DNA from: an uncultured Spirochaetales bacterium
GTDB taxonomy: Bacteria; Spirochaetota; Spirochaetia; Sphaerochaetales; Sphaerochaetaceae
Direction of reading: 5' to 3'
Assembly: GCA_949292445.1 (NCBI GenBank)
Contig: CASEZU010000005.1
Coordinates: forward strand, 1 to 38,561
Length of the DNA: 38,561 nucleotides
Part shown: positions 7,734-16,233 of the stretch, piece after piece
How positions within the stretch are numbered: position 1 is the first letter of the stretch
How the letters are laid out: each line of letters opens with the position of its first letter
Program-made: the position numbers and the translations under genes
Notes under the pieces: generated by a model
Seen by the model: only the letters and a program-made list of their open reading frames with translations
The model's database searches: none
Told to the model about the DNA's origin: nothing

Positions 7734-9125
7734 ATGGAAGTCAGAATCGCTAATTCGGATGCATTCTTTTTCGAGGATACCGATGCAGAAAGAATAGAAT
7801 TCTCTGCCTGTGATTACGAAGAGAGGCTGCAGCTTCTTGCCGCTGAGCTGAAGGCGAGGAAGCTCGATGCCGCTGTGATCTACGGAGACCGTGAGCATTT
7901 TGCGAACATCGAGTATTTCTCCAGCTACGACTGCCGGTTTGAGGAAGCCCTTTTCATTGTAAGCAAGGATGGGGAGAGAACCATCATCGTCGGAAACGAG
8001 GGGTGGGGATACAGCTTCCAGATTCCATATGAGATCAGCAGGATAATGTACCAGAACTTCAGCCTGCAGGGACAGCCGCGGGACAGGAACTGTGATCTTG
8101 AATCCACTCTGGAAAAGGCCGGAATCCATGCCGGGATGAAAGTCGGCCTCATCGGTTACAAGTATTTCTACAAGGAATATTTCAATGATCCGGAGCATAC
8201 ATATGATGTCCCGGCCTATATCGTCGGCATGCTTGAAACCATTCTCGGCAGGGAGAACCTTGTGAACATCACTGACTGCCTGACCGGATTGAATAACGGA
8301 ATAAGGATGAAGCTGCGCACGGCAAAGGAGATTGCCTGGGCCGAGTACAATGCAGTCAGCTGCTCGAAGGTCGTTCTCAATATCCTGAAAGGCCTCAAAG
8401 AGGGGATTACCGAGTCCGGGGCTGTCAGGAACGGGCATTTTGATTTTTCTCCGCAGAGCATGTTCGGCCTGACGAATTTTGGTTCAGAGCATGTTGCAAT
8501 CGGACTGAGAAGCTCGGATGACAGACCGCTGAGAGCGGGTGAGGTCATCGGAGTATGCTATGGCATCCGCGGCAGCCTCTGCTCGAGAAATGGTGTAGCG
8601 GCATATGACGCGGAATCATATCCGGATGAACTGAGACCTCATATCGAAGATTTCTATAAGCCTTACTGGAGTGCTGTCGTCACATGGCTGGAATCAGTCA
8701 GGGAAGGTGTCTCAGCGGGAGAAGTCTATGACAAGGTGATGTCAATCCTCGGTGCGGAGAAATTCCACGTCACTCTCAATCCCGGTCATAATATCGGTAC
8801 TGACGAGTGGGTGAACTCCCCGTTCTTCAAAGGTTCTGACGTGGTGCTGGAATCCGGGACGTATCTCCAGAGTGACATGATAGGTTCAAGCTCCGATCCT
8901 GTCATGAGTGCCATCTGCGAGGATACTGTGGTTGTCGCCGGAAAGGCTTTGCGTGACAGCCTCCGCCAGGAGTATCCGGAGGTGTATGCAAGGATCGTCA
9001 GGCGGCAGGCGAAGCTCAGAGAGCTTGTGGGAATCAGATTTGATGAAAGCCTTCTGCCGATGTGCAACATCACAGGCGTATATTTCCCGTTCATGCTCAA
9101 CCTTGGAAAAGTATTTGCCAAATAA
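7734..9125 (+). CDS. M24 (creatinase/aminopeptidase P fold) family protein with altered metal site
   Basis: A 463-residue protein with a creatinase-like N-terminal domain (about 28-190) and a C-terminal 'pita-bread' M24 domain (about 195-410). The family includes Xaa-Pro peptidases, which use two metals, and creatinase, which uses none. Retained are His253 (SEH), His352 (GHNIG), Glu373 (VLESGTY) and Glu396 (CEDTVVV). The Asp pair that holds the metals is missing: the segment 269-285 places Cys275 at the first Asp position and Leu282/Cys283 near the second. This points to a metal-independent, creatinase-like hydrolysis or a non-catalytic role (inference). The start has GAGGGAG upstream. It is the first gene of the operon, 19 nt before the binding-protein gene, so it probably acts on the imported compound. 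It is unlikely to be an ordinary Xaa-Pro aminopeptidase. Confidence 0.85.
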   Translation: MEVRIANSDAFFFEDTDAERIEFSACDYEERLQLLAAELKARKLDAAVIYGDREHFANIEYFSSYDCRFEEALFIVSKDGERTIIVGNEGWGYSFQIPYEISRIMYQNFSLQGQPRDRNCDLESTLEKAGIHAGMKVGLIGYKYFYKEYFNDPEHTYDVPAYIVGMLETILGRENLVNITDCLTGLNNGIRMKLRTAKEIAWAEYNAVSCSKVVLNILKGLKEGITESGAVRNGHFDFSPQSMFGLTNFGSEHVAIGLRSSDDRPLRAGEVIGVCYGIRGSLCSRNGVAAYDAESYPDELRPHIEDFYKPYWSAVVTWLESVREGVSAGEVYDKVMSILGAEKFHVTLNPGHNIGTDEWVNSPFFKGSDVVLESGTYLQSDMIGSSSDPVMSAICEDTVVVAGKALRDSLRQEYPEVYARIVRRQAKLRELVGIRFDESLLPMCNITGVYFPFMLNLGKVFAK

Positions 9126-9144
9126 ACAAAAGGAGATAAGAGGA

Positions 9145-10164
9145 ATGAAGAGATTCTGTGTTTTCATTTTGATTGCAGCGACGGTCCTGTCCGGTGTTTT
9201 CGCAACGGGAGCAGCTGAGACATCTGATGATGGAAGGATACTGATCGGTGTATCCCTTGCCTCTCAGTCCCAGTACCGTTTCAAGTTCGATCAGGCGATA
9301 ATGGAAGCGAAGGCAGCAGAGCTGGGAGCTGACATAATTTTCCAGTATGCTGACTATAATGCGACAAAGCAGGCAAACCAGGTTGAGAACCTCATCTCAC
9401 AGGGGATAGATGTTCTTATTCTCAATGTCGTTTCCGGCAACATGGTGAACCTGGTGAACAATGTCAGGAATCAGGGCATTCCCGTCATCACATTCGACAA
9501 TACTGTTGAAGGGGCCTATGTTGATCTCAATGTTGACAGGGATAACGTGAAGGTCGGCCGCCTTCAGCTTGAGGCTGCGATAGATTTCATGGGACCGGAG
9601 GGCGGAAATGTAGTCCTCGTGAAGGGAGACCCGGGAAGTGCCGTAGCCCAGAGAATCAGCCAGGGCTATATGGAGGTTGCAGCTGAGCATCCTGAAGTGA
9701 ATATTGTGGCGGATCAGTTCCATGAGGCATGGTCCCCTGACAAGGCTCTCAAGACAGTCGAGAATGCTCTCAGCGCAAACCATGATGATATCCAGGCATT
9801 CGTCTGCTCCGCGGATTCAGTCGCTCTCGGAATCGTTCCTGCCTTAAGGGCTGCGAAACTCGACGGCAAGGCCTTCCTCTGCGGAATGGACGTTGAGGTT
9901 TCCGCCGCGAAGCTCATCAACGAGGGCGTGATGAACATGAGTATCTGGACGGACATCGTGTCCGGTGACCAGAGGATGGTCGAGCAGGCTGTTAAGCTCG
10001 CGAAGGGCGAGGAGGTCGTCCCTGACGAGATCCAGAACATCGGCGGAATTGATGTTCCTGTCCTTCTGGTCGATGTCGTTCCTGTGACAAAGGATAATCT
10101 CCGCCAGTGGTTCGATGAGATCATGCCTAAGGGATGGGCAACTGAAGAGGAGATATTCGGCTGA
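9145..10164 (+). CDS. CUT2-type (XylF/RbsB-like) ABC transporter substrate-binding protein
   Basis: A 339-residue exported binding protein. A signal peptide (MKRFCVFILIAATVLSGVFA) precedes TGAAE, a motif common after spirochaete signal peptides; there is no lipobox Cys. The mature part is a Peripla_BP_4 fold: ILIGVSLASQSQYRFKFDQAI, then NQVENLISQGIDVLILNVVSGN, then GIPVITFDNTV, with a C-terminal lobe that includes FVCSADSVALGI and GMDVEVSAAKLI. This resembles xylose- and ribose-type receptors, but the ligand cannot be assigned. The start at 9145 is preceded by AGGAG and removes a long unrelated extension readable upstream. It follows the M24 gene by 19 nt and is separated from the ATPase gene by a strong hairpin, which should favour more binding protein than transporter. 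Confidence 0.92.
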   Translation: MKRFCVFILIAATVLSGVFATGAAETSDDGRILIGVSLASQSQYRFKFDQAIMEAKAAELGADIIFQYADYNATKQANQVENLISQGIDVLILNVVSGNMVNLVNNVRNQGIPVITFDNTVEGAYVDLNVDRDNVKVGRLQLEAAIDFMGPEGGNVVLVKGDPGSAVAQRISQGYMEVAAEHPEVNIVADQFHEAWSPDKALKTVENALSANHDDIQAFVCSADSVALGIVPALRAAKLDGKAFLCGMDVEVSAAKLINEGVMNMSIWTDIVSGDQRMVEQAVKLAKGEEVVPDEIQNIGGIDVPVLLVDVVPVTKDNLRQWFDEIMPKGWATEEEIFG

Positions 10165-10202
10165 TATAAACAGTATCAAGCAGAATTCTGTCTATGAGTA
10201 CG

Positions 10203-10235
10203 GACCGCCGCTTTTACAGCCTGCGGCGGTCTTTT
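10203..10235 (+). terminator. intercistronic hairpin / attenuator between binding protein and ATPase genes
   Basis: GACCGCCGC (10203-10211) pairs perfectly with GCGGCGGTC (10223-10231) around an 11-nt loop, then CTTTTG. The T run is short, so partial termination or 3'-end protection of the binding-protein mRNA is more likely than a full stop. The ATPase ribosome site AGGAG (10239-10243) lies just beyond. Confidence 0.75.
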
Positions 10236-10249
10236 GCTAGGAGATTGTT

Positions 10250-11776
10250 ATGTCTGAACCCATAATTAGGATGGAAGGACTTACAAAACGGTTCCCCGGT
10301 GTTCTTGCTGTCGACCGTGCGACGCTTTCAATTGAGAAAGGCACTGTGCATGCGATTGTCGGCGGAAATGGAGCCGGAAAGTCCACTCTTATAAAAATGC
10401 TGTCAGGGTTCTATCCGTATGGTGATTACGAGGGTGAATTCTATCTTGACGGCGCAAAATGCGAATTCAGGAATGTCCTTGAGGCGGAGGCTAAGGGTAT
10501 TGCCATGGTCCCTCAGGATCTGAACATGGTCAATGACATGAGTGTCGCTGATAACCTTTTTATCGCGAAACAGCCGCTGAAGAGGGGGATCATAGATGAT
10601 TTCACCTTGATGTCCGAGTCCCAGAAAATAATTGATGACTTCGGCCTCAACGTGAGCCCGCGTACTCTGGTGAAGGATATCGGCATAGCGCAGAAACAGC
10701 TCATTGTTATTGCCAGAGCAATGCACAACAAGGTCAAGGCGATAATCCTTGATGAGCCGACGGCTACTCTTTCAAATGATGAGAGCGAGCTCCTTTTCAG
10801 AAAAGTCAGGGAAATGAGGGACAACGGAATTGCTGTCATCTATATTTCCCATCGTCTTGAGGAGGTATCCGCCCTTTCTGACAAGATCACTGTTATGCGG
10901 GATGGCTGCATTATAGAAACCGATGATGCCGCGAATATGGATGATCACCGCATAGTCTCGCTGATGGTCGGAAAGAATATAGATGATTACTATCCCGAGA
11001 AGACGCATGTTCCCGGACAGGTGGTAATGTCGGTGAGGAACATATCTGTCTACAGCAAGAAGAATCCGGGGCAGAAGATAGTCGATGATGTCTCATTTGA
11101 TCTCAGATCAGGAGAGGTCCTCGCAGTATACGGACTCGTAGGGTCTGGCCGAACAGAGATGGTCCAGGGCCTTACCGGCGCATGGGCAGGCCAGGTTGAG
11201 TATGACTGCTTTGTCGATGGGAAGCCTGTAGTCAACAGGAATTCCGGACAGGCCCTCTCCCATGGAATAGCGCTTCTTCCCGAGGACAGGAAACGTGAAG
11301 GCGTAATCGGCATACAGACGATTTCCGCCAATATTTCCGCCTCTTCGATGCAGAGGTTCTCAAAGCTGGGATTCATAAACAATTTCGCGGAGCGGAAGAA
11401 CTCCGCTGAGCGCATGAAAGAACTCTCTGTTAAGGCAAACAGCATGGATGTCCTTGTGAATACCCTCAGCGGAGGCAATCAGCAGAAAGTGATTCTTTCC
11501 AGGCTCATATCCACGCACAAGAAGATCTTCATCCTGGATGAGGCGACTCAGGGTATCGATGTGGAAGCGAAGAGCCAGATCTATTCGATCCTGGACAAGC
11601 TGGCAGCGGAAGGCATTGCCATATTGTTCATTTCCTCGGACATCGCGGAGGTCATGGGTATTGCTGACAGGATCATGATAATACGCCAGGGAAAACTGGT
11701 CTCGATTCTGGAAAACACACCGGAACTTGATAAGGAGAAGGTGCTCTGGTTGGCAACAGTAGGAGGAGAAAAATGA
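10250..11776 (+). CDS. CUT2-type (XylG/RbsA-like) ABC transporter ATP-binding protein, two fused nucleotide-binding domains
   Basis: A 508-residue cytosolic double ATPase. In the first domain Walker A is GGNGAGKST (about residues 38-46), the signature region reads IGIAQKQLIVIARAM, and Walker B is AIILDEPTATLS. In the second domain Walker A is degenerate (GLVGSGRTEMV), as usual for this family, while the signature LSGGNQQK and Walker B IFILDEATQGIDVEAK are clear; the family more often has DEPTRG at the latter. It powers import through the permease encoded next. The start has AGGAG 6 nt upstream, and the stop overlaps the permease start by 4 nt (ATGA). The architecture indicates a monosaccharide-type importer, but neighbouring genes suggest a different ligand. 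Confidence 0.93.
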   Translation: MSEPIIRMEGLTKRFPGVLAVDRATLSIEKGTVHAIVGGNGAGKSTLIKMLSGFYPYGDYEGEFYLDGAKCEFRNVLEAEAKGIAMVPQDLNMVNDMSVADNLFIAKQPLKRGIIDDFTLMSESQKIIDDFGLNVSPRTLVKDIGIAQKQLIVIARAMHNKVKAIILDEPTATLSNDESELLFRKVREMRDNGIAVIYISHRLEEVSALSDKITVMRDGCIIETDDAANMDDHRIVSLMVGKNIDDYYPEKTHVPGQVVMSVRNISVYSKKNPGQKIVDDVSFDLRSGEVLAVYGLVGSGRTEMVQGLTGAWAGQVEYDCFVDGKPVVNRNSGQALSHGIALLPEDRKREGVIGIQTISANISASSMQRFSKLGFINNFAERKNSAERMKELSVKANSMDVLVNTLSGGNQQKVILSRLISTHKKIFILDEATQGIDVEAKSQIYSILDKLAAEGIAILFISSDIAEVMGIADRIMIIRQGKLVSILENTPELDKEKVLWLATVGGEK

Positions 11777-12948
11777 TGGAGTTCGCAGCAAACAAGCAGC
11801 AGCTTGGCAGAATATATAAGACTATCGGCATCGTCATTGCCCTGATCGCAATGGTTCTCGTATTCAATGCGATGACGAATAATGTTTTCGCATCAATGAG
11901 GAACCTGACGCTGCTCATGAAGCAGGGTTCGGTTCTGATGATCGTCTCATGCGGCCTCATGCTGCTCCTGATTGAGAGGAATTTCGATCTCAGCGGAGGT
12001 GCGGCTGTCTATTTCGTCAGTGTGTTTGTCTCCCAGCTCGTCGTCACATACGGAATGAACATGTGGGTCTCAATAGCCCTGTCGATTGTATTCGGACTTG
12101 TCCTGGGATGTATAAACGGCTTCTTTGTCGGTTATGTCGGGATTCCCGCTTTCATCGGAACGCTTGCCTCCCAGCTGATGTTCAAGGGCATAGGATATAC
12201 ATGGACGGATGCTGCCACAATAGGGCCGATTCCCGCACAGTTCGCATGGCTGAGTGAGGGGTATATCTCCCCTGTGCAGAGCGCTTTCTTCCTTATTGCG
12301 GTAGCTGTCATAGCCATAATCTATTCCGTCCTCGACTACAAGAAGATGGAGCTCTGGTATGGCGGAAAGCGGCGTCTTCTGATCAGATGCGCGTTCATCA
12401 TCATCCTTGCGATGATCCTCATCTATGTTTTCACCGGGTACTACGGTATTCCGATGTGCGTGTTCTTCGCGGCGGTCATGGTTCTTGTGACGAGCATAAT
12501 CGCAAACAAGACAGTCCTCGGCCGTCAGATCTATATCATCGGCGGAAACCCCGAGGCTGCTGCCGTCTCCGGAATCAGCATCAAGAAGAGGGTGTTCCAG
12601 TCCTATCTTTTCATGGGATTGGTCTATGGTGTCGCAGGCGTTGTCATCACGGCCCGCCTCGGAGGGTCAACTGCTACGTCAGGAAACCAGCTTGAGCTCG
12701 ATGCTGTCGCTGCAGCATGCATAGGCGGAACCAGCATGGCCGGTGGCGTCGGAAAGATTTCAGGAGTTGTCGTAGGAGTTCTTATCCTCTCCTGCATTGA
12801 TAACGTCATGTCTCTGATGAATGTGTCTTCTTATCTGCAGATGTTTGTGAAGGGGCTGATCCTTCTCTTGGCCGTCTGCATGGATGTCTATTCAAACAAT
12901 TCCAGATTCAAGTTCAGAAAACCGAAGAAACAGGAGGTGGCAAAATGA
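11773..12948 (+). CDS. CUT2-type (XylH/RbsC-like) ABC transporter permease
   Basis: A 391-residue inner-membrane permease with about ten hydrophobic segments. Family features include the N-terminal NLTLLMKQGSVLMIVSCG segment, FFVGYVGIPAFIGTLAS, the cytoplasmic-loop motif GGNPEAAAVSGISIKK, and AAACIGGTSMAGGVGKI near the C-terminus. The length and the long central insert (about 170-230) are closer to XylH than to the shorter RbsC. The ribosome site AGGAGGAG lies inside the end of the ATPase gene. The start ATG overlaps the ATPase stop, and the stop overlaps the M81 start (ATGA at 12945), indicating translational coupling of importer and peptidase. Confidence 0.93.
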   Translation: MMEFAANKQQLGRIYKTIGIVIALIAMVLVFNAMTNNVFASMRNLTLLMKQGSVLMIVSCGLMLLLIERNFDLSGGAAVYFVSVFVSQLVVTYGMNMWVSIALSIVFGLVLGCINGFFVGYVGIPAFIGTLASQLMFKGIGYTWTDAATIGPIPAQFAWLSEGYISPVQSAFFLIAVAVIAIIYSVLDYKKMELWYGGKRRLLIRCAFIIILAMILIYVFTGYYGIPMCVFFAAVMVLVTSIIANKTVLGRQIYIIGGNPEAAAVSGISIKKRVFQSYLFMGLVYGVAGVVITARLGGSTATSGNQLELDAVAAACIGGTSMAGGVGKISGVVVGVLILSCIDNVMSLMNVSSYLQMFVKGLILLLAVCMDVYSNNSRFKFRKPKKQEVAK

Positions 12949-14396
12949 AGATTGCGGTTGGGCTGTTCTATCTTGAGTGTGATACATTTAATTATGATCT
13001 TGTGACTGCGGATCAGTTCACCTATACAGAAGGCGAAAGAGTCCTTGATTATATAAATGTCGGGGATTATCTGAGGTCGGAGGGGATAGAAATAGTCCCC
13101 ACTATAATGGCCTCGGCCCTTCCTGCAGGGCGCATGAGGAAGGCTGATTTCCTCTATTTCGAGAACAGGATAATGGATATCCTGGACAAGAACAGGGATG
13201 TTGACGGTGTATTCTTCCATCTGCACGGCTCAATGGAAGTTGATGGAATCGGATCAGGTGATCTGTACCTCCTCAAGGATGTCAGGAGGCTCCTTGGCTA
13301 TGATATCCCGGTGGGAATTGTTCTCGATGCTCATGCGAATAATGATCCGAGCATTGCTGAGTATGCCAATGTAATACGCGGCTATCATACCATTCCGCAT
13401 GTCGACCAGCCTGAAGCTGAGCTCGAGGTGGTGAAGGATGTCGTAGAACTGGCAAGAAAGCATGAGATGGTAAGGCCGTGCCTTGGAATAATTCCGGCAA
13501 TTGTCTCAGGAGAGAAGGGGCTTACGTCGACATATCCGCTCTGTGAGCTTATGAAGACCGTGAGTGAGCTGGAAGCGAGGAAGGAGATAATGAGTGCCAG
13601 CATATTCATGGGGGAGCCATGGTGTGACTGCCCGAACTCACATATGTCAGTCGTTGTCGTTCCTGCGGAGAAAAAATATGAGGCAGAGGCCCGTGAGGCA
13701 TGCAATGACCTCTGGCGCAGGGTATTCTCCCATGTGCGCGATTTCTCCTTTGAGGTTCCTGTCCTTCCTCCTGATGAGGTTATTGCCCGGGCTGTCGCAC
13801 TGGATTGCAGGCCGGTCTTCATCTCCGATGCCGGTGACAATACGACAGGAGGTGCGATGGGGCACTGCACGGAGATGCTCAGGAGTGTGCTCAATGCCGA
13901 TCTGAAGGGAAAGAAGATACTCATCACCCCTGTCCTCGATCCTGCGGCTTTTGAGCTTTGCAGCCATATGAAACCAGGGGACAGTGTTGAGCTTTCCGTC
14001 GGGACTGATCGCGATGATGCATCGAGGCCTGTCAGGATCTCGGGGCATATCAAATCCTTCGGGGACCTGATGGGCTACCTGAATTGCTTCGATGATGTGA
14101 CGGGACACTGTGTTACGATTGAGATATCGGAAAATGTCGATCTCATGATTTCAGATGTGCCGACATCCCTCATCACGCATAATCATTTTGTCCGCGCAAA
14201 TGTCACGATGGAGGATTATGATGTGATAATCCTCAAGCAGGGCTACCTCTTTGCGCAGCTCCGTCCGTATGCAAAGGCCGCTTTCATGGCTCTCTCCAGA
14301 GGTGCGACATATCTCATGGTCGAGGATCTTGAGTACAAACGTCTTGCGAGGCCGATTCACCCGTTCGACCCAGTTGTATTTCCCGATGCCGAATAA
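12945..14396 (+). CDS. M81 family metallopeptidase (MlrC / DUF1485 type)
   Basis: A 483-residue protein of the MlrC family, whose founding member opens linear microcystin peptides in Sphingomonas. The N-terminal domain contains FFHLHGSMEVDGIGSGD (91-106), LDAHAN (127-132) and YHTIPHVDQPEAE (147-159). Asp128, His130 and His152 fit the family's zinc-binding D-x-H...H pattern. The C-terminal domain contains the conserved DAGDNTTGGAMGH, which is also typical. There is no signal peptide, so it is cytosolic and would act after uptake. It is translationally coupled to the permease and is followed by a strong terminator, so it is the last gene of the operon. Microcystin itself is an unlikely substrate in this organism; a small peptide-like or amide compound is an inference. 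Confidence 0.92.
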   Translation: MKIAVGLFYLECDTFNYDLVTADQFTYTEGERVLDYINVGDYLRSEGIEIVPTIMASALPAGRMRKADFLYFENRIMDILDKNRDVDGVFFHLHGSMEVDGIGSGDLYLLKDVRRLLGYDIPVGIVLDAHANNDPSIAEYANVIRGYHTIPHVDQPEAELEVVKDVVELARKHEMVRPCLGIIPAIVSGEKGLTSTYPLCELMKTVSELEARKEIMSASIFMGEPWCDCPNSHMSVVVVPAEKKYEAEAREACNDLWRRVFSHVRDFSFEVPVLPPDEVIARAVALDCRPVFISDAGDNTTGGAMGHCTEMLRSVLNADLKGKKILITPVLDPAAFELCSHMKPGDSVELSVGTDRDDASRPVRISGHIKSFGDLMGYLNCFDDVTGHCVTIEISENVDLMISDVPTSLITHNHFVRANVTMEDYDVIILKQGYLFAQLRPYAKAAFMALSRGATYLMVEDLEYKRLARPIHPFDPVVFPDAE

Positions 14397-14414
14397 GGTA
14401 TCCTTCTGTTTTCC

Positions 14415-14440
14415 GGGGAGCTGCGGCTCCCCATTTCTTT
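14415..14440 (+). terminator. Rho-independent terminator after the M24-ABC-M81 operon
   Basis: GGGGAGC (14415-14421) pairs with GCTCCCC (14426-14432) across the tetraloop TGCG, followed by ATTTCTTT. It lies 18 nt after the M81 stop. Confidence 0.85.
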
Positions 14441-14561
14441 CGGCTTTTATACATGTCAGTTAAGGTTAATAATTCCGAAAACGGTACTTAAAATTGATTA
14501 TTATCAATGTTGCATTATTTCCGCAAAATGCTAATATGAAAATCCGGATTCATTCGGGAAT

Positions 14562-14583
14562 AAAAAAGCAGGCCAGGCCTGCT
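14562..14583 (-). terminator. Rho-independent terminator of the tRNA-Gly transcript
   Basis: On the minus strand AGCAGGCC (14583-14576, complement) pairs with GGCCTGCT around a single base and is followed by a run of T (14567-14562). It starts 4 nt after the tRNA 3' end. Between this terminator and the one at 14415-14440 nothing codes; an exact 6-bp inverted repeat ATTGAT-TATT-ATCAAT lies at 14493-14508 with no known role. Confidence 0.85.
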
Positions 14584-14587
14584 CTTC

Positions 14588-14659
14588 AGCGACTGACGGG
14601 AATCGGACCCGCTTCTTATGCTTGGGAAGCATAGGTAATAACCATTATACGACAGTCGC
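14588..14659 (-). tRNA. tRNA-Gly (anticodon CCC)
   Basis: The minus strand folds into a 72-nt cloverleaf. The acceptor is GCGACTG with CAGTCGC plus discriminator U, as in bacterial tRNA-Gly. The D arm is GTATAATGGTTATTAC, the same as in many bacterial glycine tRNAs. The anticodon stem TATGC/GCATA holds the loop TTCCCAA, giving anticodon CCC for GGG codons. The T stem is GCGGG/CCCGT (one G-U pair). The T loop is TCCGATT, with C where the nearly invariant U55 should be (base 14606). The 3' CCA is not encoded. Its own promoter and terminator surround it. Confidence 0.96.
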
Positions 14660-14669
14660 ATCGAAGGGT

Positions 14670-14698
14670 AGGATATCCGCTTTTCGCTATAAGCGCAA
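14670..14698 (-). promoter_or_regulatory. candidate promoter of the tRNA-Gly gene
   Basis: On the minus strand TTGCGC (14698-14693) and TATCCT (14675-14670) are separated by 17 nt. The predicted start near 14663 is a few bases before the mature tRNA 5' end at 14659. Confidence 0.5.
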
Positions 14699-14722
14699 GC
14701 TGTTTCTCAGGGAAGGAATTTT

Positions 14723-16093
14723 ATGAATGAAGAAGCCAGACTCGAACATTACAGGAAGATGACGGAGACGCCTGTGGAGAAGCTGATCTGCCGTCTTGCG
14801 GTGCCCACGATCATCAGCATGCTCGTCTCCTCCATATACAATACAGCGGACACTTTCTTCGTAGCCCAGCTGGGAACAAGTGCGGCAGGTGCCGTCGGCA
14901 TAGTGTTCTCGATCATGGCAATTATCCAGGCAATAGGATTCACGATCGGCATGGGAGCCGGGAACATACTTTCCAGACAGCTCGGAGCGAGAAAAGATGA
15001 GGAGGCGACAGTCACTGCCAGCTCGGGCTTTGCCCTTGCCGTCGTGCTCTCAATTCTCCTGGCCGTGATAGGCACTGTGTTCCGCAGTGAGATAATGCGC
15101 CTTTTAGGTGCGACGGAGACGATACTCCCGTATGCGGAGGCATATGCCACCTATATATTCATAGGCTGCCCGGTGATGTGCTGCTCGTTTGTAATGAACA
15201 ACTATCTCCGTGCTGAGGGGAAGGCAATGTACGGCATGGTGGGAATAACAGCCGGAGGGCTTCTCAACATAGTGCTGGATCCGCTTTTCATCTTCACTTT
15301 CGGATTCGGTACCGCCGGAGCCGCCATGGCCACAGCACTCAGCCAGCTCATATCCTTCCTGATACTGCTTTCGTTCTTCATCCGCGGAAAGAGCAGCGTC
15401 CGTCTTTCGCTCTCTGCCGTATCAGGGAAGCTGCACCTCTATCTGGACATCATAAGGATAGGCCTTCCGACGCTGGCCAGGCAGGGACTTGCCAGTATCG
15501 CCACCGTAGCGCTCAATGTAGCTGCAGCAGCTTTCGGGGATGCTGCGGTTGCCGCCATGAGCATCTCAGGCCGCATCATGATGTTCGCATTTTCGGCAAT
15601 GCTTGGTTTCGGGCAGGGCTACCAGCCGGTCGCCTCATTCAATTACGGTGCAAGGAAGTTCGGCCGGGTGCGTAAGGCCACGCGTTTCACCGCAGTCACC
15701 GGCACCGTGATAATGCTCATTGTCGCAGCGCTGTGCTTCTTTGCGGCTCATTGGATTGTCGCGGCATTCAGGGGCGATGATGCCGCTGTTATGGAGATTG
15801 GTGTCGCCTCGCTGAGGCTGCAGATGCTGCTTCTTCCTCTCACTGGTCTTGTCACGGCGACGAACATGGGGCTCCAGTCCACCGGCAAGGCTGCTCCTGC
15901 CACTGTGCTTTCCATGGCCAGGCAGGGAATATTCTTCCTGCCGATAATCCTCATCCTGCCGCGTTTCTGGGGGATAGATGGAGTGATAGCGGCCCAGCCT
16001 CTGAGCGACGCGCTTTCATTCATTCTGGCTGCCTTCCTCTTCTCCCGCTTCATGAGGGAGCTTAAGGCGAAAGAGGCTGATGAAGAAAAGTAA
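14723..16093 (+). CDS. MATE family efflux transporter
   Basis: A 456-residue membrane protein with about 12 membrane segments in two halves. The N-terminus (PVEKLICRLAVPTIISMLVSS, then IYNTADTFFVAQLG) and the second-half segment GQGYQPVASFNYGARKFGRV are typical of the MATE family of Na+- or H+-driven multidrug and metabolite exporters, closest in style to the MepA-like subgroup. The ATG has GGAAGGAA upstream, and TATAAG at 14688-14693 could be its -10. It stands alone between the tRNA and manA. It is clearly different in sequence from the other two MATE proteins of the window, so they are not a recent duplication. Confidence 0.93.
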   Translation: MNEEARLEHYRKMTETPVEKLICRLAVPTIISMLVSSIYNTADTFFVAQLGTSAAGAVGIVFSIMAIIQAIGFTIGMGAGNILSRQLGARKDEEATVTASSGFALAVVLSILLAVIGTVFRSEIMRLLGATETILPYAEAYATYIFIGCPVMCCSFVMNNYLRAEGKAMYGMVGITAGGLLNIVLDPLFIFTFGFGTAGAAMATALSQLISFLILLSFFIRGKSSVRLSLSAVSGKLHLYLDIIRIGLPTLARQGLASIATVALNVAAAAFGDAAVAAMSISGRIMMFAFSAMLGFGQGYQPVASFNYGARKFGRVRKATRFTAVTGTVIMLIVAALCFFAAHWIVAAFRGDDAAVMEIGVASLRLQMLLLPLTGLVTATNMGLQSTGKAAPATVLSMARQGIFFLPIILILPRFWGIDGVIAAQPLSDALSFILAAFLFSRFMRELKAKEADEEK

Positions 16094-16233
16094 GCGCCCA
16101 GTATTAACCCATGCGGATTCAGCCAGATAAACAGAGCCTGATGCTTTAATTCATTGTACTGCAGATGATTGGATGGATGTAAGCGGGACTGATTAATTAT
16201 ATTGCCATGCCATGAGTCTTTTCCGTCTCTCCG

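Noticed and set aside
14493..14508. Inverted repeat ATTGAT-TATT-ATCAAT as an operator or terminator
   Set aside because: It lies between two convergent terminators with no promoter or T run beside it, in AT-rich DNA where such repeats arise by chance.
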